Below are positions 15,139-22,919 of a DNA stretch of 29,510 nt, one piece after another; the stretch's first letter is position 1; each line of letters starts with the position of its first letter. This DNA comes from NORP181 sp047623555. GTDB lineage: Bacteria > Pseudomonadota > Alphaproteobacteria > Rhodobacterales > Rhodobacteraceae. Below the pieces are notes generated by a model. It was given only the letters and a program-made list of their open reading frames with translations. It was not told the origin of the DNA and did no database searches. The translations under genes and the position numbers were made by a program. The stretch lies in contig JBLHMP010000052.1 in assembly GCA_047623555.1 (NCBI GenBank), positions 1-29,510 on the forward strand, given 5' to 3'.

Positions 15139-15788
15139 CCATTCAGCAACGCATCACCCGCAGTGGTGGAAAACACAAACGCGCGCTGGGCGTGCAGGCA
15201 ATTCTGGAATGGGCGTTTGGGGTAGAAAAGGCGCAGCTGGAATTGCCGCCGCCGACTAATTCCGTCGAAGAAGCCAGCGGATATGGCTTTGAGTATGTTC
15301 TGATCCAGCAGGCCCGGCTTGGCTGTCAGGTTGACGGCGGACGGTACAAAATCGGCAGTTACACCCACGAGGATGCTGAGGTTATTGCTGCCACTCTGGC
15401 TGGTTTACCCGATGCGCTGGGCGGCAAACGCATGGCCATTCGCGTGGCAGAACTCGCCCGCGCGCGGCTGACGCCAGACTGGATGCCGGGTGCCGTGCCG
15501 CGCTGTGTGCCGGTTGAGACCAGATGCAACCAGCATGGCGAGAGGGCAAAAACCGAGGTCGTGGGGATTGAGCAGGTTCTGTATCGCGGGCGATGGCGGA
15601 CGGTTGAAGTTCTGTCCTGCCCGGTGACGTGGCGGCCGCATCCGGAGCAGATCGCAGGCGCGCGGCGGGCCTATGAAGATTGGTGGCAGGCGCTGGGCTC
15701 GGTGCGCGAGGGGTTGCTGGATGGCGGGATGTTGCGGGAGGTCGTGGTGACGGCGACGATGCCGAAAGCCAGGCCATGGGTAAGTTAG
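15135..15788 (+). CDS. Hypothetical protein, last gene of the element operon
   Basis: A 217-residue protein of no family I can name. ATG 15135 overlaps the previous stop as ATGA. The N terminus is basic (MTIQQRITRSGGKHKRALG), followed by an aromatic-rich region (LEWAFGVEKAQLELPPPTNS, GFEYVLIQQARLGC) and a C-terminal part with several Trp (PVTWRPHPEQIAGARRAYED, WW). No cysteine cluster or catalytic motif stands out. The position after replication genes fits an accessory or late-regulator role, but that is only inference. Non-coding DNA follows to 16030. Confidence 0.7.
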   Translation: MTIQQRITRSGGKHKRALGVQAILEWAFGVEKAQLELPPPTNSVEEASGYGFEYVLIQQARLGCQVDGGRYKIGSYTHEDAEVIAATLAGLPDALGGKRMAIRVAELARARLTPDWMPGAVPRCVPVETRCNQHGERAKTEVVGIEQVLYRGRWRTVEVLSCPVTWRPHPEQIAGARRAYEDWWQALGSVREGLLDGGMLREVVVTATMPKARPWVS

Positions 15789-16030
15789 TCGCGAACGGTC
15801 CAAACCTGACCTTCGTGCCGGGTGCAGCGAACGGCGGTTTTGAGCCCTTTGCAGAAGTGTCAATTTTTCGCTGTGTGCACTCGCAGCACGAAAACCTGCC
15901 GCGTCGCCGCAAATCGGTTGCTTTATAGTAAAGGCCAACGCGGTCATTAATGCAGTTTTAAATCCATGAATTTGTACAACGTGGAGAAGGTTACCATTCC
16001 TTGAAAACTGCAATGGGAAGCCCGTCATGG

Positions 16031-16070
16031 AAAAAGGGGCCAACATGTTCGGGAGGAGGTGAACATGTTG
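16031..16070 (-). terminator. Hairpin 3 with T run: Rho-independent terminator of the sRNA transcript
   Basis: Perfect arms CAACATGTTC and GAACATGTTG around a ten-base loop, followed on the minus strand by GCCCC and five T. It would end transcripts coming from the DUF1127 genes while also displaying the anti-SD loop. Confidence 0.7.
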
Positions 16071-16147
16071 ACCCAAGTCTTAACGGGTTCCGGGAGGAAG
16101 GGCCGTTAATAGGTGGCCTCGGGAAAACTCTGGGAGGAGCGAGTCCC
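16031..16147 (-). ncRNA. CcsR/'cuckoo'-type anti-Shine-Dalgarno sRNA hairpins
   Basis: On the minus strand, downstream of two DUF1127 genes, three stem-loops follow at 40-41 bp steps, each presenting a C/T-only anti-SD motif. Hairpin 1 (16147-16121) pairs GGGACTC with GAG-TTT-TCCC around GCTCCTCCCA. Hairpin 2 (16109-16080) has arms TTAACGG and CCGTTAA around a loop with CTTCCTCCC. Hairpin 3 (16070-16041) has 10-bp arms around ACCTCCTCCC. Rhodobacter CcsR RNAs have CCUCCUCCC loops and are processed from a transcript that begins with the DUF1127 gene ccaF1. Identity and arrangement are inferred by pattern; ends are approximate. Confidence 0.75.
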
Positions 16148-16158
16148 AAGACCTCCCA

Positions 16159-16189
16159 ATGCCAAGCCATCGGAGCAGGTAATTGGCAT
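16159..16189 (-). other. Additional stem-loop between DUF1127 stop and the sRNA hairpins
   Basis: ATGCCAA and TTGGCAT form perfect 7-bp arms around 17 bases that contain CCTGCTCC on the minus strand. It could be a processing point or a degenerate further member of the hairpin row. Just beyond it (16156-16151) GGGAGG could pair with the CCTCCC of hairpin 1, offering an alternative fold. Confidence 0.4.
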
Positions 16190-16224
16190 CGGGAATTTCA
16201 TAAATCGTCTGGGTTGGGCGCTTG

Positions 16225-16497
16225 TTAAAGACCGTCGTATTCGGATCCGACCAGATACTCCGCATGACGTTTTATGCCGCTGCGCTTGACCCCAACTTTA
16301 GCAAGTTGTTCGTCGGACAAATTGCCCAAGACGGCTTCCATTCTACCAATCTGAAGCCTGGTGTGAAAATTTGAAAACCCTGTCCGGATTTTTAATGCGC
16401 AGCTGCTAACGAATGACGCGGCCAATCTCGCCAAATAGTGCAATTGTGGCTTGTCGCTAGCCATATCGATGCTGCTGACATTACTTTTCATCTGCAT
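16225..16497 (-). CDS. DUF1127-like small protein, second of a pair
   Basis: A 90-residue protein starting MQMKSNVSSIDMASD; a start at the third residue is equally possible. The C-terminal half (RMEAVLGNLSDEQLAKVGVK, RSGIKRHAEYLV) has the LSDxQLAxxGxxRxxIxRxA pattern of DUF1127 proteins, preceded by a long N-terminal region. An open frame extends much further upstream but overlaps the first DUF1127 gene, which overlaps the chosen start by 17 bases. DUF1127 proteins are small, basic and often bind RNA; in Rhodobacter CcaF1 affects sRNA maturation. The gene is followed directly by the anti-SD hairpins. Confidence 0.7.
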   Translation of the reverse strand: MQMKSNVSSIDMASDKPQLHYLARLAASFVSSCALKIRTGFSNFHTRLQIGRMEAVLGNLSDEQLAKVGVKRSGIKRHAEYLVGSEYDGL

Positions 16498-16726
16498 GCT
16501 CCATGTATGATTCCTCAAGCGCCAAGCGGCGGATATGCGCGCGGGGTATCCCAAGATCCGCAAGTTCACGGTCTGAAAGAGCGCAGAGTTCGGAAAGTGT
16601 CGAGACAAACCGGCGTCTGCGCGCGCGTGCGGCTTTTGCTGCCAATAGCAGAGCACCAAAGCGATTTTGCAGATCTTCAAGAATGGCCCTTGGTCGCGTA
16701 TTCGAATAGGAAGTTGCTATCGGCAT
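16481..16726 (-). CDS. DUF1127 protein, CcaF1-like, first of a pair
   Basis: An 81-residue basic protein. The N-terminal half is helical and Arg/Ala-rich (LLAAKAARARRRRF) and the C-terminal half is a textbook DUF1127 domain (LCALSDRELADLGIPRAHIR followed by RLALEE). ATG 16726 has AAAGGAAA just upstream on its strand. The gene heads a transcript with the second DUF1127 gene and the CTCCTCCC hairpins, and diverges from a LysR gene. In Rhodobacter the equivalent transcript is induced by stress through RpoH-type sigma factors; no clear RpoH promoter could be assigned by eye. Confidence 0.85.
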   Translation of the reverse strand: MPIATSYSNTRPRAILEDLQNRFGALLLAAKAARARRRRFVSTLSELCALSDRELADLGIPRAHIRRLALEESYMEHADEK

Positions 16727-16754
16727 CTTACGTTTCCTTTATGGTTGCTGCGGC

Positions 16755-16775
16755 GCAGTATATATGCTGCACTGC
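16755..16775. promoter_or_regulatory. LysR-type operator (T-N11-A box)
   Basis: GCAGT and ACTGC are perfect inverted arms separated by 11 bases, with T and A at the inner edges, the classical LysR box. It sits in the 120-bp gap between divergent DUF1127 and lysR genes, and overlaps a second palindrome GCTGCACTGCAGC (16766-16778). It probably serves autoregulation and perhaps control of the DUF1127-sRNA transcript. Confidence 0.65.
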
Positions 16776-16855
16776 AGCAGATATCGCTAACAGTCCGCAT
16801 CTCCAACCCGTTCAATGCGCACAGGGGACTTGCCAAAAAGGAAAGGATGTCACCG

Positions 16856-17749
16856 ATGATGGACGTATCCTCGCAGATGCTCGTCTATGTAAAGGTAGTT
16901 GAAATGGGCAGTATCTCTGCGGCGTCCAGATCAAGTGGACAGACGCCTTCGGCCGTCAGCAAGCAGATTCGACATCTGGAAGATCACGTAGGGCACAGGC
17001 TGTTGCACCGCACAAAGGCCGGTGTTGCCATGACCGACGAAGGCCGCGAATATTATGAAAAGTGTCGGGCTGTGGCAGACAAATTTCTGGAGGCCGAAGC
17101 ACATATTTCCAGTTTCAACGGCAATCCAAAGGGCGTGCTGAACGTCGCTTCAAGCGTCGCATTTGGTAAGTATCAACTGATCAACGCTCTGCCTGAGTTT
17201 CTGAAACTCTATCCTGAAATCACCATCTCATTGGAGTTGACCGATCGTCAGGTCGATCTGGAAGATGAGAGCTTTGACGTAGCAATCAACTTTTCTGAAC
17301 AGTTGATAAACCCAAACGCTATTGCCCGAAAGATCATGAAAAACGAACGCATCCTCTGCGCGTCTCCCGCATTTCTCGAGGCATATGGCACCCCAAAGAC
17401 TTTCAGCGATTTGGCGAATTTCAATTGCCTGCGGACGTCCAACTTTGTTGGCAGAAACGCCTGGGAGGCAGAATTGGATGGTATTGAGTACAAAGTTATT
17501 GCCACCGGAAATTTTGTCGGCAATAGCGCAGACGCCGTTTTCAAAGCCGCCCTGTCCGGTTTGGGCATCGCAAGATTATCATCCTACGTTGTCGCCGATA
17601 AGATCGCATCGGGCGAGCTGACGAGGTTGTTCCCAGCATATGCTCAGAAACATGCCGATGTGGCTGTTATATTCGCAAGCAAACGAAATCTAGCGCCAAA
17701 AATACGTGTGTTTTTGGACTTTTTTGCCGAGCGATTTCAAAGGTCATAG
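16856..17749 (+). CDS. LysR-family transcriptional regulator
   Basis: A 297-residue regulator. Residues 1-60 form the winged HTH (VEMGSISAASRSSGQTPSAV, SKQIRHLEDHVGHRLLHRTK) and about 90-295 the periplasmic-binding-like effector domain (NPKGVLNVASSVAFGKYQLI). The SxAASRxxGxTPSAVSKQI wording places it with the CrgA/AaeR-like branch. ATG 16856 is preferred because GGAAAGG lies nine bases upstream; ATG 16847 or 16859 are close alternatives. It diverges from the DUF1127 genes over a T-N11-A box. The effector is unknown. Its stop is 64 bp from the convergent ureG stop, with no clear terminator between. Confidence 0.92.
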   Translation: MMDVSSQMLVYVKVVEMGSISAASRSSGQTPSAVSKQIRHLEDHVGHRLLHRTKAGVAMTDEGREYYEKCRAVADKFLEAEAHISSFNGNPKGVLNVASSVAFGKYQLINALPEFLKLYPEITISLELTDRQVDLEDESFDVAINFSEQLINPNAIARKIMKNERILCASPAFLEAYGTPKTFSDLANFNCLRTSNFVGRNAWEAELDGIEYKVIATGNFVGNSADAVFKAALSGLGIARLSSYVVADKIASGELTRLFPAYAQKHADVAVIFASKRNLAPKIRVFLDFFAERFQRS

Positions 17750-17813
17750 CATGACTAAATGGCCGGAAATTTACCCTGAAATTCTCTGAATAAGTTGGCG
17801 AGTTTGGCCGCCG

Positions 17814-18437
17814 TCAACGAACCTTGGAAAGCCCCCCAATTTCTAGGATGTGGTTTAGAACCTCGTCAGCCCCCTCACTGTGCCGCAGCGCGCAAAAAAC
17901 GTATGGCCGCCCGTTACGCATTTTTTCGCAGTCTTGCTTCATCACATCCAACGATGCACCAACATGCGGTGCAAGATCGGTTTTGTTGATCACCAGCACG
18001 TCCGATTTCGTCAGCGCTGGCCCGCCTTTGCGCGGTATGTCTTCTCCTGCTGCCACATCGATCACATAGAGTGTTACGTCTGCCAGTTCGGGGCTGAAGG
18101 TCGCCGACAAATTGTCACCGCCGCTTTCGATCAAAACAATATCAAGATCAGAATGGCGCGCGCGCATCTGGGCGATGGCGGCAAGATTGATCGAGGCGTC
18201 CTCGCGAATGGCGGTATGGGGGCAACCGCCTGTTTCGACACCAATGATGCGGTCTTGCGGCAGAATTTGCATTCGCATCAGCGCCTCTGCATCCTCTTGA
18301 GTATATATGTCATTTGTGATCACCCCGATCGAAAAATCGGGCTGCAATGCGCGGGCAAGGCAGGCTGTCAGGGTCGTTTTACCAGCACCCACAGGGCCAC
18401 CAATACCGATGCGCAATGGACCGTTGAGTTCTGTCAT
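17814..18437 (-). CDS. ureG: Urease accessory GTPase UreG
   Basis: A 207-residue SIMIBI-class GTPase that drives nickel delivery into urease with UreE, UreF and UreD. The P-loop GGPVGAGKT lies at residues 13-21, the nickel-binding CPH at 72-74, ESGGDN at 104-109 and the guanine-specificity NKTD at 151-154. All are intact and the length is typical. It is the last gene of ureDABCEFG, and its ATG overlaps the ureF stop by four bases. No His-rich N terminus is present, unlike some UreG proteins; that metal-storing role falls to the UreE tail here. Confidence 0.98.
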   Translation of the reverse strand: MTELNGPLRIGIGGPVGAGKTTLTACLARALQPDFSIGVITNDIYTQEDAEALMRMQILPQDRIIGVETGGCPHTAIREDASINLAAIAQMRARHSDLDIVLIESGGDNLSATFSPELADVTLYVIDVAAGEDIPRKGGPALTKSDVLVINKTDLAPHVGASLDVMKQDCEKMRNGRPYVFCALRHSEGADEVLNHILEIGGLSKVR

Positions 18438-19081
18438 GAGCGGAATATCCTTGGTTGAAGCGTTTCGTGTTGCATAGCTGCGATATCCGAGAGAAAGGCG
18501 GTGCTACTTAGATCATCCCGCGTGGTGGTTTGGGTATCCTTGGCAATCTGGTCGCACATCGGGATGAGCGCTGCGATAACCCTTTGCCCATCGGTTTGGC
18601 CCAGTGGCACAGCCCGCACCGCCGCAGATACCAGATTGCTGGCAAAGGCATGTAGATACAGCGCCGCGGTCAAATCGACGTTAAATTGCATGTGCGCGGC
18701 TGCGTAACCAACGGCGACAGGGTAGCAAAGCGCAGACCCATCACCACCCCAAATTGCGGCAGTCGTCTGACTGAATGCGGTCCCTTGAAGCTGTGTTTCA
18801 AAGACGCGCTCGCTGGACGCGGAAACCGCCAAAGCCGTTTGGTTAACATCCTCCAAGGCAGCATCAGACCCGCACCCATAAGCCGCGCGCAACAGGATGC
18901 AGTCGTTTCTCCCGCTGCCATAGTTCAATACATCGGATATCCATTTTTCCAGATCGCAGGCATTTGCAAGCGCGCCGCTTTGAATGGCCGTTTCCAGCCC
19001 GTGCGAATAGGCAAAGGCCCCGACGGGAAAGGCAGGTGACAGCCATTGCGCGAGGGTCAGAACATTCCGCTCAGTGCTCAT
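18434..19081 (-). CDS. ureF: Urease accessory protein UreF
   Basis: A 215-residue all-helical scaffold that bridges UreG and UreD on the apo-urease. The diagnostic N terminus TLAQWLSPAFPVGAFAYSHGLE is present. ATG 19081 (MSTERNVL) is chosen because it directly precedes that motif and overlaps the ureE end by 11 bases; an open frame reaching 19201 only reads the His-rich end of ureE in another frame. The C terminus ends in QPRIFRS, close to the usual LFxS tail that contacts UreG. Identity is clear despite the low conservation of this family. Confidence 0.95.
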   Translation of the reverse strand: MSTERNVLTLAQWLSPAFPVGAFAYSHGLETAIQSGALANACDLEKWISDVLNYGSGRNDCILLRAAYGCGSDAALEDVNQTALAVSASSERVFETQLQGTAFSQTTAAIWGGDGSALCYPVAVGYAAAHMQFNVDLTAALYLHAFASNLVSAAVRAVPLGQTDGQRVIAALIPMCDQIAKDTQTTTRDDLSSTAFLSDIAAMQHETLQPRIFRS

Positions 19082-19544
19082 GCGCAGTGGCCACATGTGC
19101 GTGGCTATGGGTGCGGCCATGACCATATGCGCCGCCTTCGGGGGTGAAGGGAGCGGTAAGCGGCTCAACAACAGCGCCGAGGTGTTCGAGCAGGTGACCA
19201 ATGACGGGGTCGGCTTGGATCAGCAGGTGATCCGAATTAATCTGGCAGGGAGTATGACGGTTGCCCACATGCCACGCCAGCCGCACAAGGTCGGGGCCGG
19301 ATATTTTATAAAGCTCTTCAACGCCCGCAGTGATCTGGACCAACCCGCCGCCATCAAGCTCAAGCGCGTCGCCGTCATCCAGCGAGGTAGTCTGCGCGAG
19401 ATCAACGATGAAGGGCTCGCCCGTTGTCATGGTCAACCGTTTGCGGCGCAGGAACCGCCCAGTGTAATCCAGCTCGCAAGTCTTTGCAGGACCATTCCAA
19501 TGCCCCTTGCGGTGCAGGGTTTGCGCGATAGCAAGTTGTGTCAT
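19071..19544 (-). CDS. ureE: Urease nickel metallochaperone UreE
   Basis: A 157-residue metallochaperone. The N-terminal peptide-binding domain (residues 1-75) is followed by the metal-binding domain, with the conserved H91 in LAWHVGNRHTPCQI. The tail after residue 138 is His-rich (HGRTHSHAHVATAHEH), a typical extra nickel-binding end. It lies nine bases after ureC and overlaps ureF. Start ATG 19544 gives the usual family length. Confidence 0.97.
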   Translation of the reverse strand: MTQLAIAQTLHRKGHWNGPAKTCELDYTGRFLRRKRLTMTTGEPFIVDLAQTTSLDDGDALELDGGGLVQITAGVEELYKISGPDLVRLAWHVGNRHTPCQINSDHLLIQADPVIGHLLEHLGAVVEPLTAPFTPEGGAYGHGRTHSHAHVATAHEH

Positions 19545-19553
19545 AGCGTCCTC

Positions 19554-21263
19554 TCAGAACATGAAATAGCGTTGGGCCATCGGCAGGACTTCGGCGGGTT
19601 GGCAGGTCAACAAAACCCCGTCCGCACGCACCTCGTAGGTTTCGGGATGTACATCGATTTGCGGCAGGGCATCGTTCAGGGTCATGTCTGCTTTGCCAAT
19701 GTTTCGCGTATTTTTCACCGCAACCGTTTGTTTGGCCAGTCCAAGCGTGTCGCCAATCCCTGCAGCTTGTGCGGCCCCCGAGACAAAGCTGACCGACGTA
19801 TGTCGCAGCGCAGTGCCGTAAGCGCCGAACATCGGGCGGCTGTAGACGGGCTGCGGCGTGGGGATCGACGCATTCGGATCGCCCATCTGCGCCACAACGA
19901 TGGTGCCTGCCATCAAGACCATCTCGGGTTTAACGCCAAAGAATGCAGGGTTCCACAACACCAGATCAGCGCGCTTGCCCACTGAAATATCACCTATGAC
20001 ATGGCTTACCCCTTGGGCAACCGCCGGATTGATCGTGTATTTTGCGATGTAACGGCGCACCCGCATGTTGTCATTGTCGCCAGTTTCCTCCGCCAATGCA
20101 CCGCGTTGTTTCTTCATCTTGTCTGCTGTTTGCCACGTGCGGATCAGCACCTCGCCGACGCGACCCATGGCTTGTGAATCCGAAGCAATGATCGAAAACG
20201 CGCCCATATCGTGAAGGATATCTTCGGCGGCAATCGTCTCGCGCCGGATGCGGCTTTCGGCAAAGGCGATGTCTTCGGGGATAGATTTATCAAGGTGGTG
20301 ACAGACCATCAGCATATCGAGGTGCTCTTCCAGCGTATTCACCGTAAAGGGTCGAGTCGGGTTGGTGGAGGATGGAATGACATTCGAATCCCCACAAATC
20401 TTGATGATGTCGGGGGCATGTCCACCGCCCGCGCCTTCGGTATGGAAGGCATGGATAGTGCGGCCTTTCATCGCGGCGACGGTATGTTCGACAAAGCCGC
20501 TTTCGTTCAATGTGTCCGTGTGGATCATCACCTGAACATCCATGTCGTCGGCAACCGACAGACAGCAATCAATCGCGGCAGGGGTCGTGCCCCAATCCTC
20601 GTGCAGTTTCAGCGCACAGGCCCCCGCGTTGACCATTTCGACCAAGGCGTCAGGTTGGCTCGCGTTGCCTTTGCCCGACAAGCCGATGTTCATTGGGATG
20701 CCGTCAAAGGATTGCAACATCCGCCCGATGTGCCACGGACCTGGTGTGCAAGTGGTGGCCAGCGTTCCATGCGCAGGGCCGGTGCCGCCGCCAAAACAGG
20801 TGGTCACACCGGAATGCAAGGAGTCCTCCATCTGCTGGGGGCAGATAAAGTGGATGTGGCTGTCCATAGCGCCTGCGGTCAAAATGCGACCTTCACCCGC
20901 AATTATTTCGGTGCCAGGGCCGATGATGATGTCGACGCCTGATTGTGTGTCGGGGTTCCCCGCTTTGCCGATGGCGTGGATAAGCCCGTCTTTTAATGCA
21001 ACGTCAGCCTTGTAGATGCCGGAATGGTCCACGATCAGCGCGTTGGTGATGACCGTATCAGCAGCACCGCCCGCGCGGGTGACTTGGGACTGGCCCATCC
21101 CGTCACGGATGGTTTTGCCGCCGCCAAACTTTACCTCTTCGCCGTAAGTGGTCAGGTCATGCTCCACCTCGATGATCAAGTCGGTATCAGCAAGCCGGAG
21201 ACGATCACCCGTCGTGGGACCATACATCGCGGCATATTGCGCACGGGGGATTTGGGTGGGCAT
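19554..21263 (-). CDS. ureC: Urease catalytic subunit alpha UreC
   Basis: A 569-residue amidohydrolase-fold enzyme that hydrolyses urea to ammonia and carbamate at a di-nickel centre in the cytoplasm. All active-site residues are present with a constant offset of two from Klebsiella numbering: H136 and H138 (SHIHF), carbamylated K219 with H221 (ALKLHEDWG), H248 (MIHTD), H274 (FHTEGAGGGHAPD), flap C321 and H322 (VCHHLD) and D362 (ASDSQAMGR). It forms the (ABC)3 enzyme with UreA and UreB. Its ATG shares one base with the ureB stop. Nothing suggests inactivation. Confidence 0.99.
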   Translation of the reverse strand: MPTQIPRAQYAAMYGPTTGDRLRLADTDLIIEVEHDLTTYGEEVKFGGGKTIRDGMGQSQVTRAGGAADTVITNALIVDHSGIYKADVALKDGLIHAIGKAGNPDTQSGVDIIIGPGTEIIAGEGRILTAGAMDSHIHFICPQQMEDSLHSGVTTCFGGGTGPAHGTLATTCTPGPWHIGRMLQSFDGIPMNIGLSGKGNASQPDALVEMVNAGACALKLHEDWGTTPAAIDCCLSVADDMDVQVMIHTDTLNESGFVEHTVAAMKGRTIHAFHTEGAGGGHAPDIIKICGDSNVIPSSTNPTRPFTVNTLEEHLDMLMVCHHLDKSIPEDIAFAESRIRRETIAAEDILHDMGAFSIIASDSQAMGRVGEVLIRTWQTADKMKKQRGALAEETGDNDNMRVRRYIAKYTINPAVAQGVSHVIGDISVGKRADLVLWNPAFFGVKPEMVLMAGTIVVAQMGDPNASIPTPQPVYSRPMFGAYGTALRHTSVSFVSGAAQAAGIGDTLGLAKQTVAVKNTRNIGKADMTLNDALPQIDVHPETYEVRADGVLLTCQPAEVLPMAQRYFMF

Positions 21264-21568
21264 TACAGGTCTCCCATAACTTGGGCGTTAAAACCAAACA
21301 CGCGCCGCGCCCCGCCGAACGGGATCAACTGCACTTCGCGGCGTTGACCGGGTTCAAACCGCACAGCGGTGCCCGACGCAATATCAAGGCGCAGACCCCG
21401 CGCGACGTGTCGGTCAAATTCCAGTGCGGGGTTGGTTTCGGCGAAATGGTAGTGGCTGCCAACCTGCACGGGGCGGTCACCAGTATTGGCGACCATCAGC
21501 GTGACAGCTTTGGCATCAGCGTTCAGGGTCAGTGCGCCTGTCGCGGGAAAGAGTGCTCCGGGGATCAT
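21263..21568 (-). CDS. ureB: Urease beta subunit UreB
   Basis: A 101-residue structural subunit with the family pattern MIPGALFPATGALTLNADAK, NTGDRPVQVGSHYHFAETNP, and the closing GARRVFGFNAQVMG. It caps the alpha subunit in the urease trimer. It starts nine bases after ureA and overlaps ureC by one base. It is a separate protein and not fused to UreA, which is the usual bacterial arrangement. Confidence 0.98.
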   Translation of the reverse strand: MIPGALFPATGALTLNADAKAVTLMVANTGDRPVQVGSHYHFAETNPALEFDRHVARGLRLDIASGTAVRFEPGQRREVQLIPFGGARRVFGFNAQVMGDL

Positions 21569-21577
21569 CGCGGGTTC

Positions 21578-21880
21578 CTATCTGATGGGGTTGTGGACGG
21601 TGACCAGCTTGGTTCCGTCGGGAAAGGTCGCTTCGACCTGCACCTCGTGGATCATCTCACTTATGCCTTCCATACATTGGTCGCGGGTTACGATATGGCC
21701 GCCAGCCTCCATCATGTCTGCAACAGACCGTCCATCCCGCGCACCTTCGACAACCGCATCAGTGATCAGCGCAATCGCTTCGGGATGGTTCAGCTTGACG
21801 CCGCGCGCCAAGCGTTTTCGGGCGACCTCGGCGGCCATGGCGATCAACAGTTTGTCTTTTTCGCGGGGGGTCAGTTGCAT
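21578..21880 (-). CDS. ureA: Urease gamma subunit UreA
   Basis: A 100-residue subunit beginning MQLTPREKDKLLIAMAAEVA, with KLNHPEAIALITDAVVEGAR and the C-terminal VEATFPDGTKLVTVHNPI, matching UreA along its whole length. It lies three bases after ureD and nine before ureB and is part of the structural core of the enzyme. Confidence 0.98.
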   Translation of the reverse strand: MQLTPREKDKLLIAMAAEVARKRLARGVKLNHPEAIALITDAVVEGARDGRSVADMMEAGGHIVTRDQCMEGISEMIHEVQVEATFPDGTKLVTVHNPIR

Positions 21881-21883
21881 GGC

Positions 21884-22738
21884 TTATAGCCTCCATGACG
21901 TGGGTAAAGTGTGGTTTGAAAGCTGCTCAAGGATAGGGATCAGGTTGCGCCGCAGCTCGAAACTGTCGGCGGCAAGCTGTCGGATCACCAGCACATCGTC
22001 AGTCAGCATGCTGGCACCTGCAGTTTGAGGCAACAGCGTGCGTACTTTTTTAAGGTGGCTCTGCGCATCAGGGCCAACCATCACGACGCATGCCATGGCA
22101 CCGGCGCCGTTTGCGACGGCGCGGCGGGCCAGATGTGCGGCGACATCGCCGTGCAGGTCTATCCCGTCAATATAGAGCGGGCAGCCATCGCGGGTGATCT
22201 TGATGCGATCCTGAAACATCACATCGCGCAATACTTCGCGCATGGCGGCGCGGCCAAAGACCACGGATTCCACCATCAACAGACCGGCGTGCGGGGCCAG
22301 ATCAACACTCAAACGGCGCTGCAAGGCGCAACGGTCAAACAGGATCAACTCTTGCGGCAGCCAATTCAGGCTGGCCCCGTCTTGAACCGACACGTCCGCT
22401 GTAACGCGGGCAATCTCGTCACTTTGGGCGCGGTAGGCACGCTCTGCGGCTTGAGTGGTAATACTCAGGGCGGCACCTGTCTGCACCTTGATATTGAGGG
22501 AAAACTGATCGCCGCCGGTGATCCCACCCGCCGTATTGACCAAAATGGCCTCGGCATCCTGCCTATGGGTTCGCGGGAATACCAACCTGAGCGATCCTGA
22601 CTGGCGCAAGTCACGCAGGCGGGTCACGCCATGCTCATCACCGAACACAGACAGCCTTCCCGTGCCATGCGCGCGCGGCTGGGACAGCCCCGTTCGAGGC
22701 ACATCGATATGCAGTGATTGGTTGATAAGTGGCCTCAA
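21884..22738 (-). CDS. ureD: Urease accessory protein UreD
   Basis: A 284-residue beta-solenoid protein that binds apo-urease and recruits UreF and UreG. Family features include LRQSGSLRLVFPR, VNTAGGITGGDQFS, TQAAERAYR and ELILFDRCALQRR. The start is uncertain: no ATG lies in frame near the N terminus, so TTG 22738 is given. The first 12 or so residues before the conserved part may be untranslated. It is the first gene of ureDABCEFG, facing the divergent urtA across the control region. Confidence 0.95.
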   Translation of the reverse strand: MRPLINQSLHIDVPRTGLSQPRAHGTGRLSVFGDEHGVTRLRDLRQSGSLRLVFPRTHRQDAEAILVNTAGGITGGDQFSLNIKVQTGAALSITTQAAERAYRAQSDEIARVTADVSVQDGASLNWLPQELILFDRCALQRRLSVDLAPHAGLLMVESVVFGRAAMREVLRDVMFQDRIKITRDGCPLYIDGIDLHGDVAAHLARRAVANGAGAMACVVMVGPDAQSHLKKVRTLLPQTAGASMLTDDVLVIRQLAADSFELRRNLIPILEQLSNHTLPTSWRL

Positions 22739-22817
22739 CGATCTGTCGTGTCGACTGTAATTCCATCACATTGAGGCGCAATGCGGCAGAGATTAGACCA
22801 AAAGCATCCGGCGAAAT

Positions 22818-22839
22818 CGCGCAAATGATTAATTGCGCG
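22818..22839. promoter_or_regulatory. Palindromic candidate operator of the urea locus
   Basis: CGCGCAA and TTGCGCG are perfect 7-bp inverted arms around eight AT-rich bases, midway between the divergent operons and just upstream of the TATAAT box. It does not match the enteric NtrC consensus. Binding protein unknown. Confidence 0.55.
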
Positions 22840-22879
22840 GCAGTTACAGTGAGTGACGCACAAATTTTGAGCATTCACG

Positions 22880-22885
22880 TATAAT
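22880..22885 (+). promoter_or_regulatory. Sigma-70-type -10 box for urtA
   Basis: A perfect TATAAT. No good -35 lies at 17 bp, so an activator may be needed; TTGAGC at 22867 is too close. Transcription starting near 22892 would give a leader of about 220 nt. Confidence 0.4.
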
Positions 22886-22919
22886 GGATGACTTAATGCA
22901 CAGACAAAATTGCCCCGGG

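Noticed and set aside
10095..16030. CRISPR array, because of the repeated GCCACCC and GTGTCC motifs
   Set aside because: Repeats are dispersed or unevenly spaced, with no uniform spacers and no cas genes.
16001..16228. Plus-strand frame of 75 codons, and a 14-codon frame at 16064 with a perfect AGGAGGT ribosome site
   Set aside because: The purine-rich 'ribosome sites' recur every 40 bp and are simply the complement of the anti-SD loops on the other strand.
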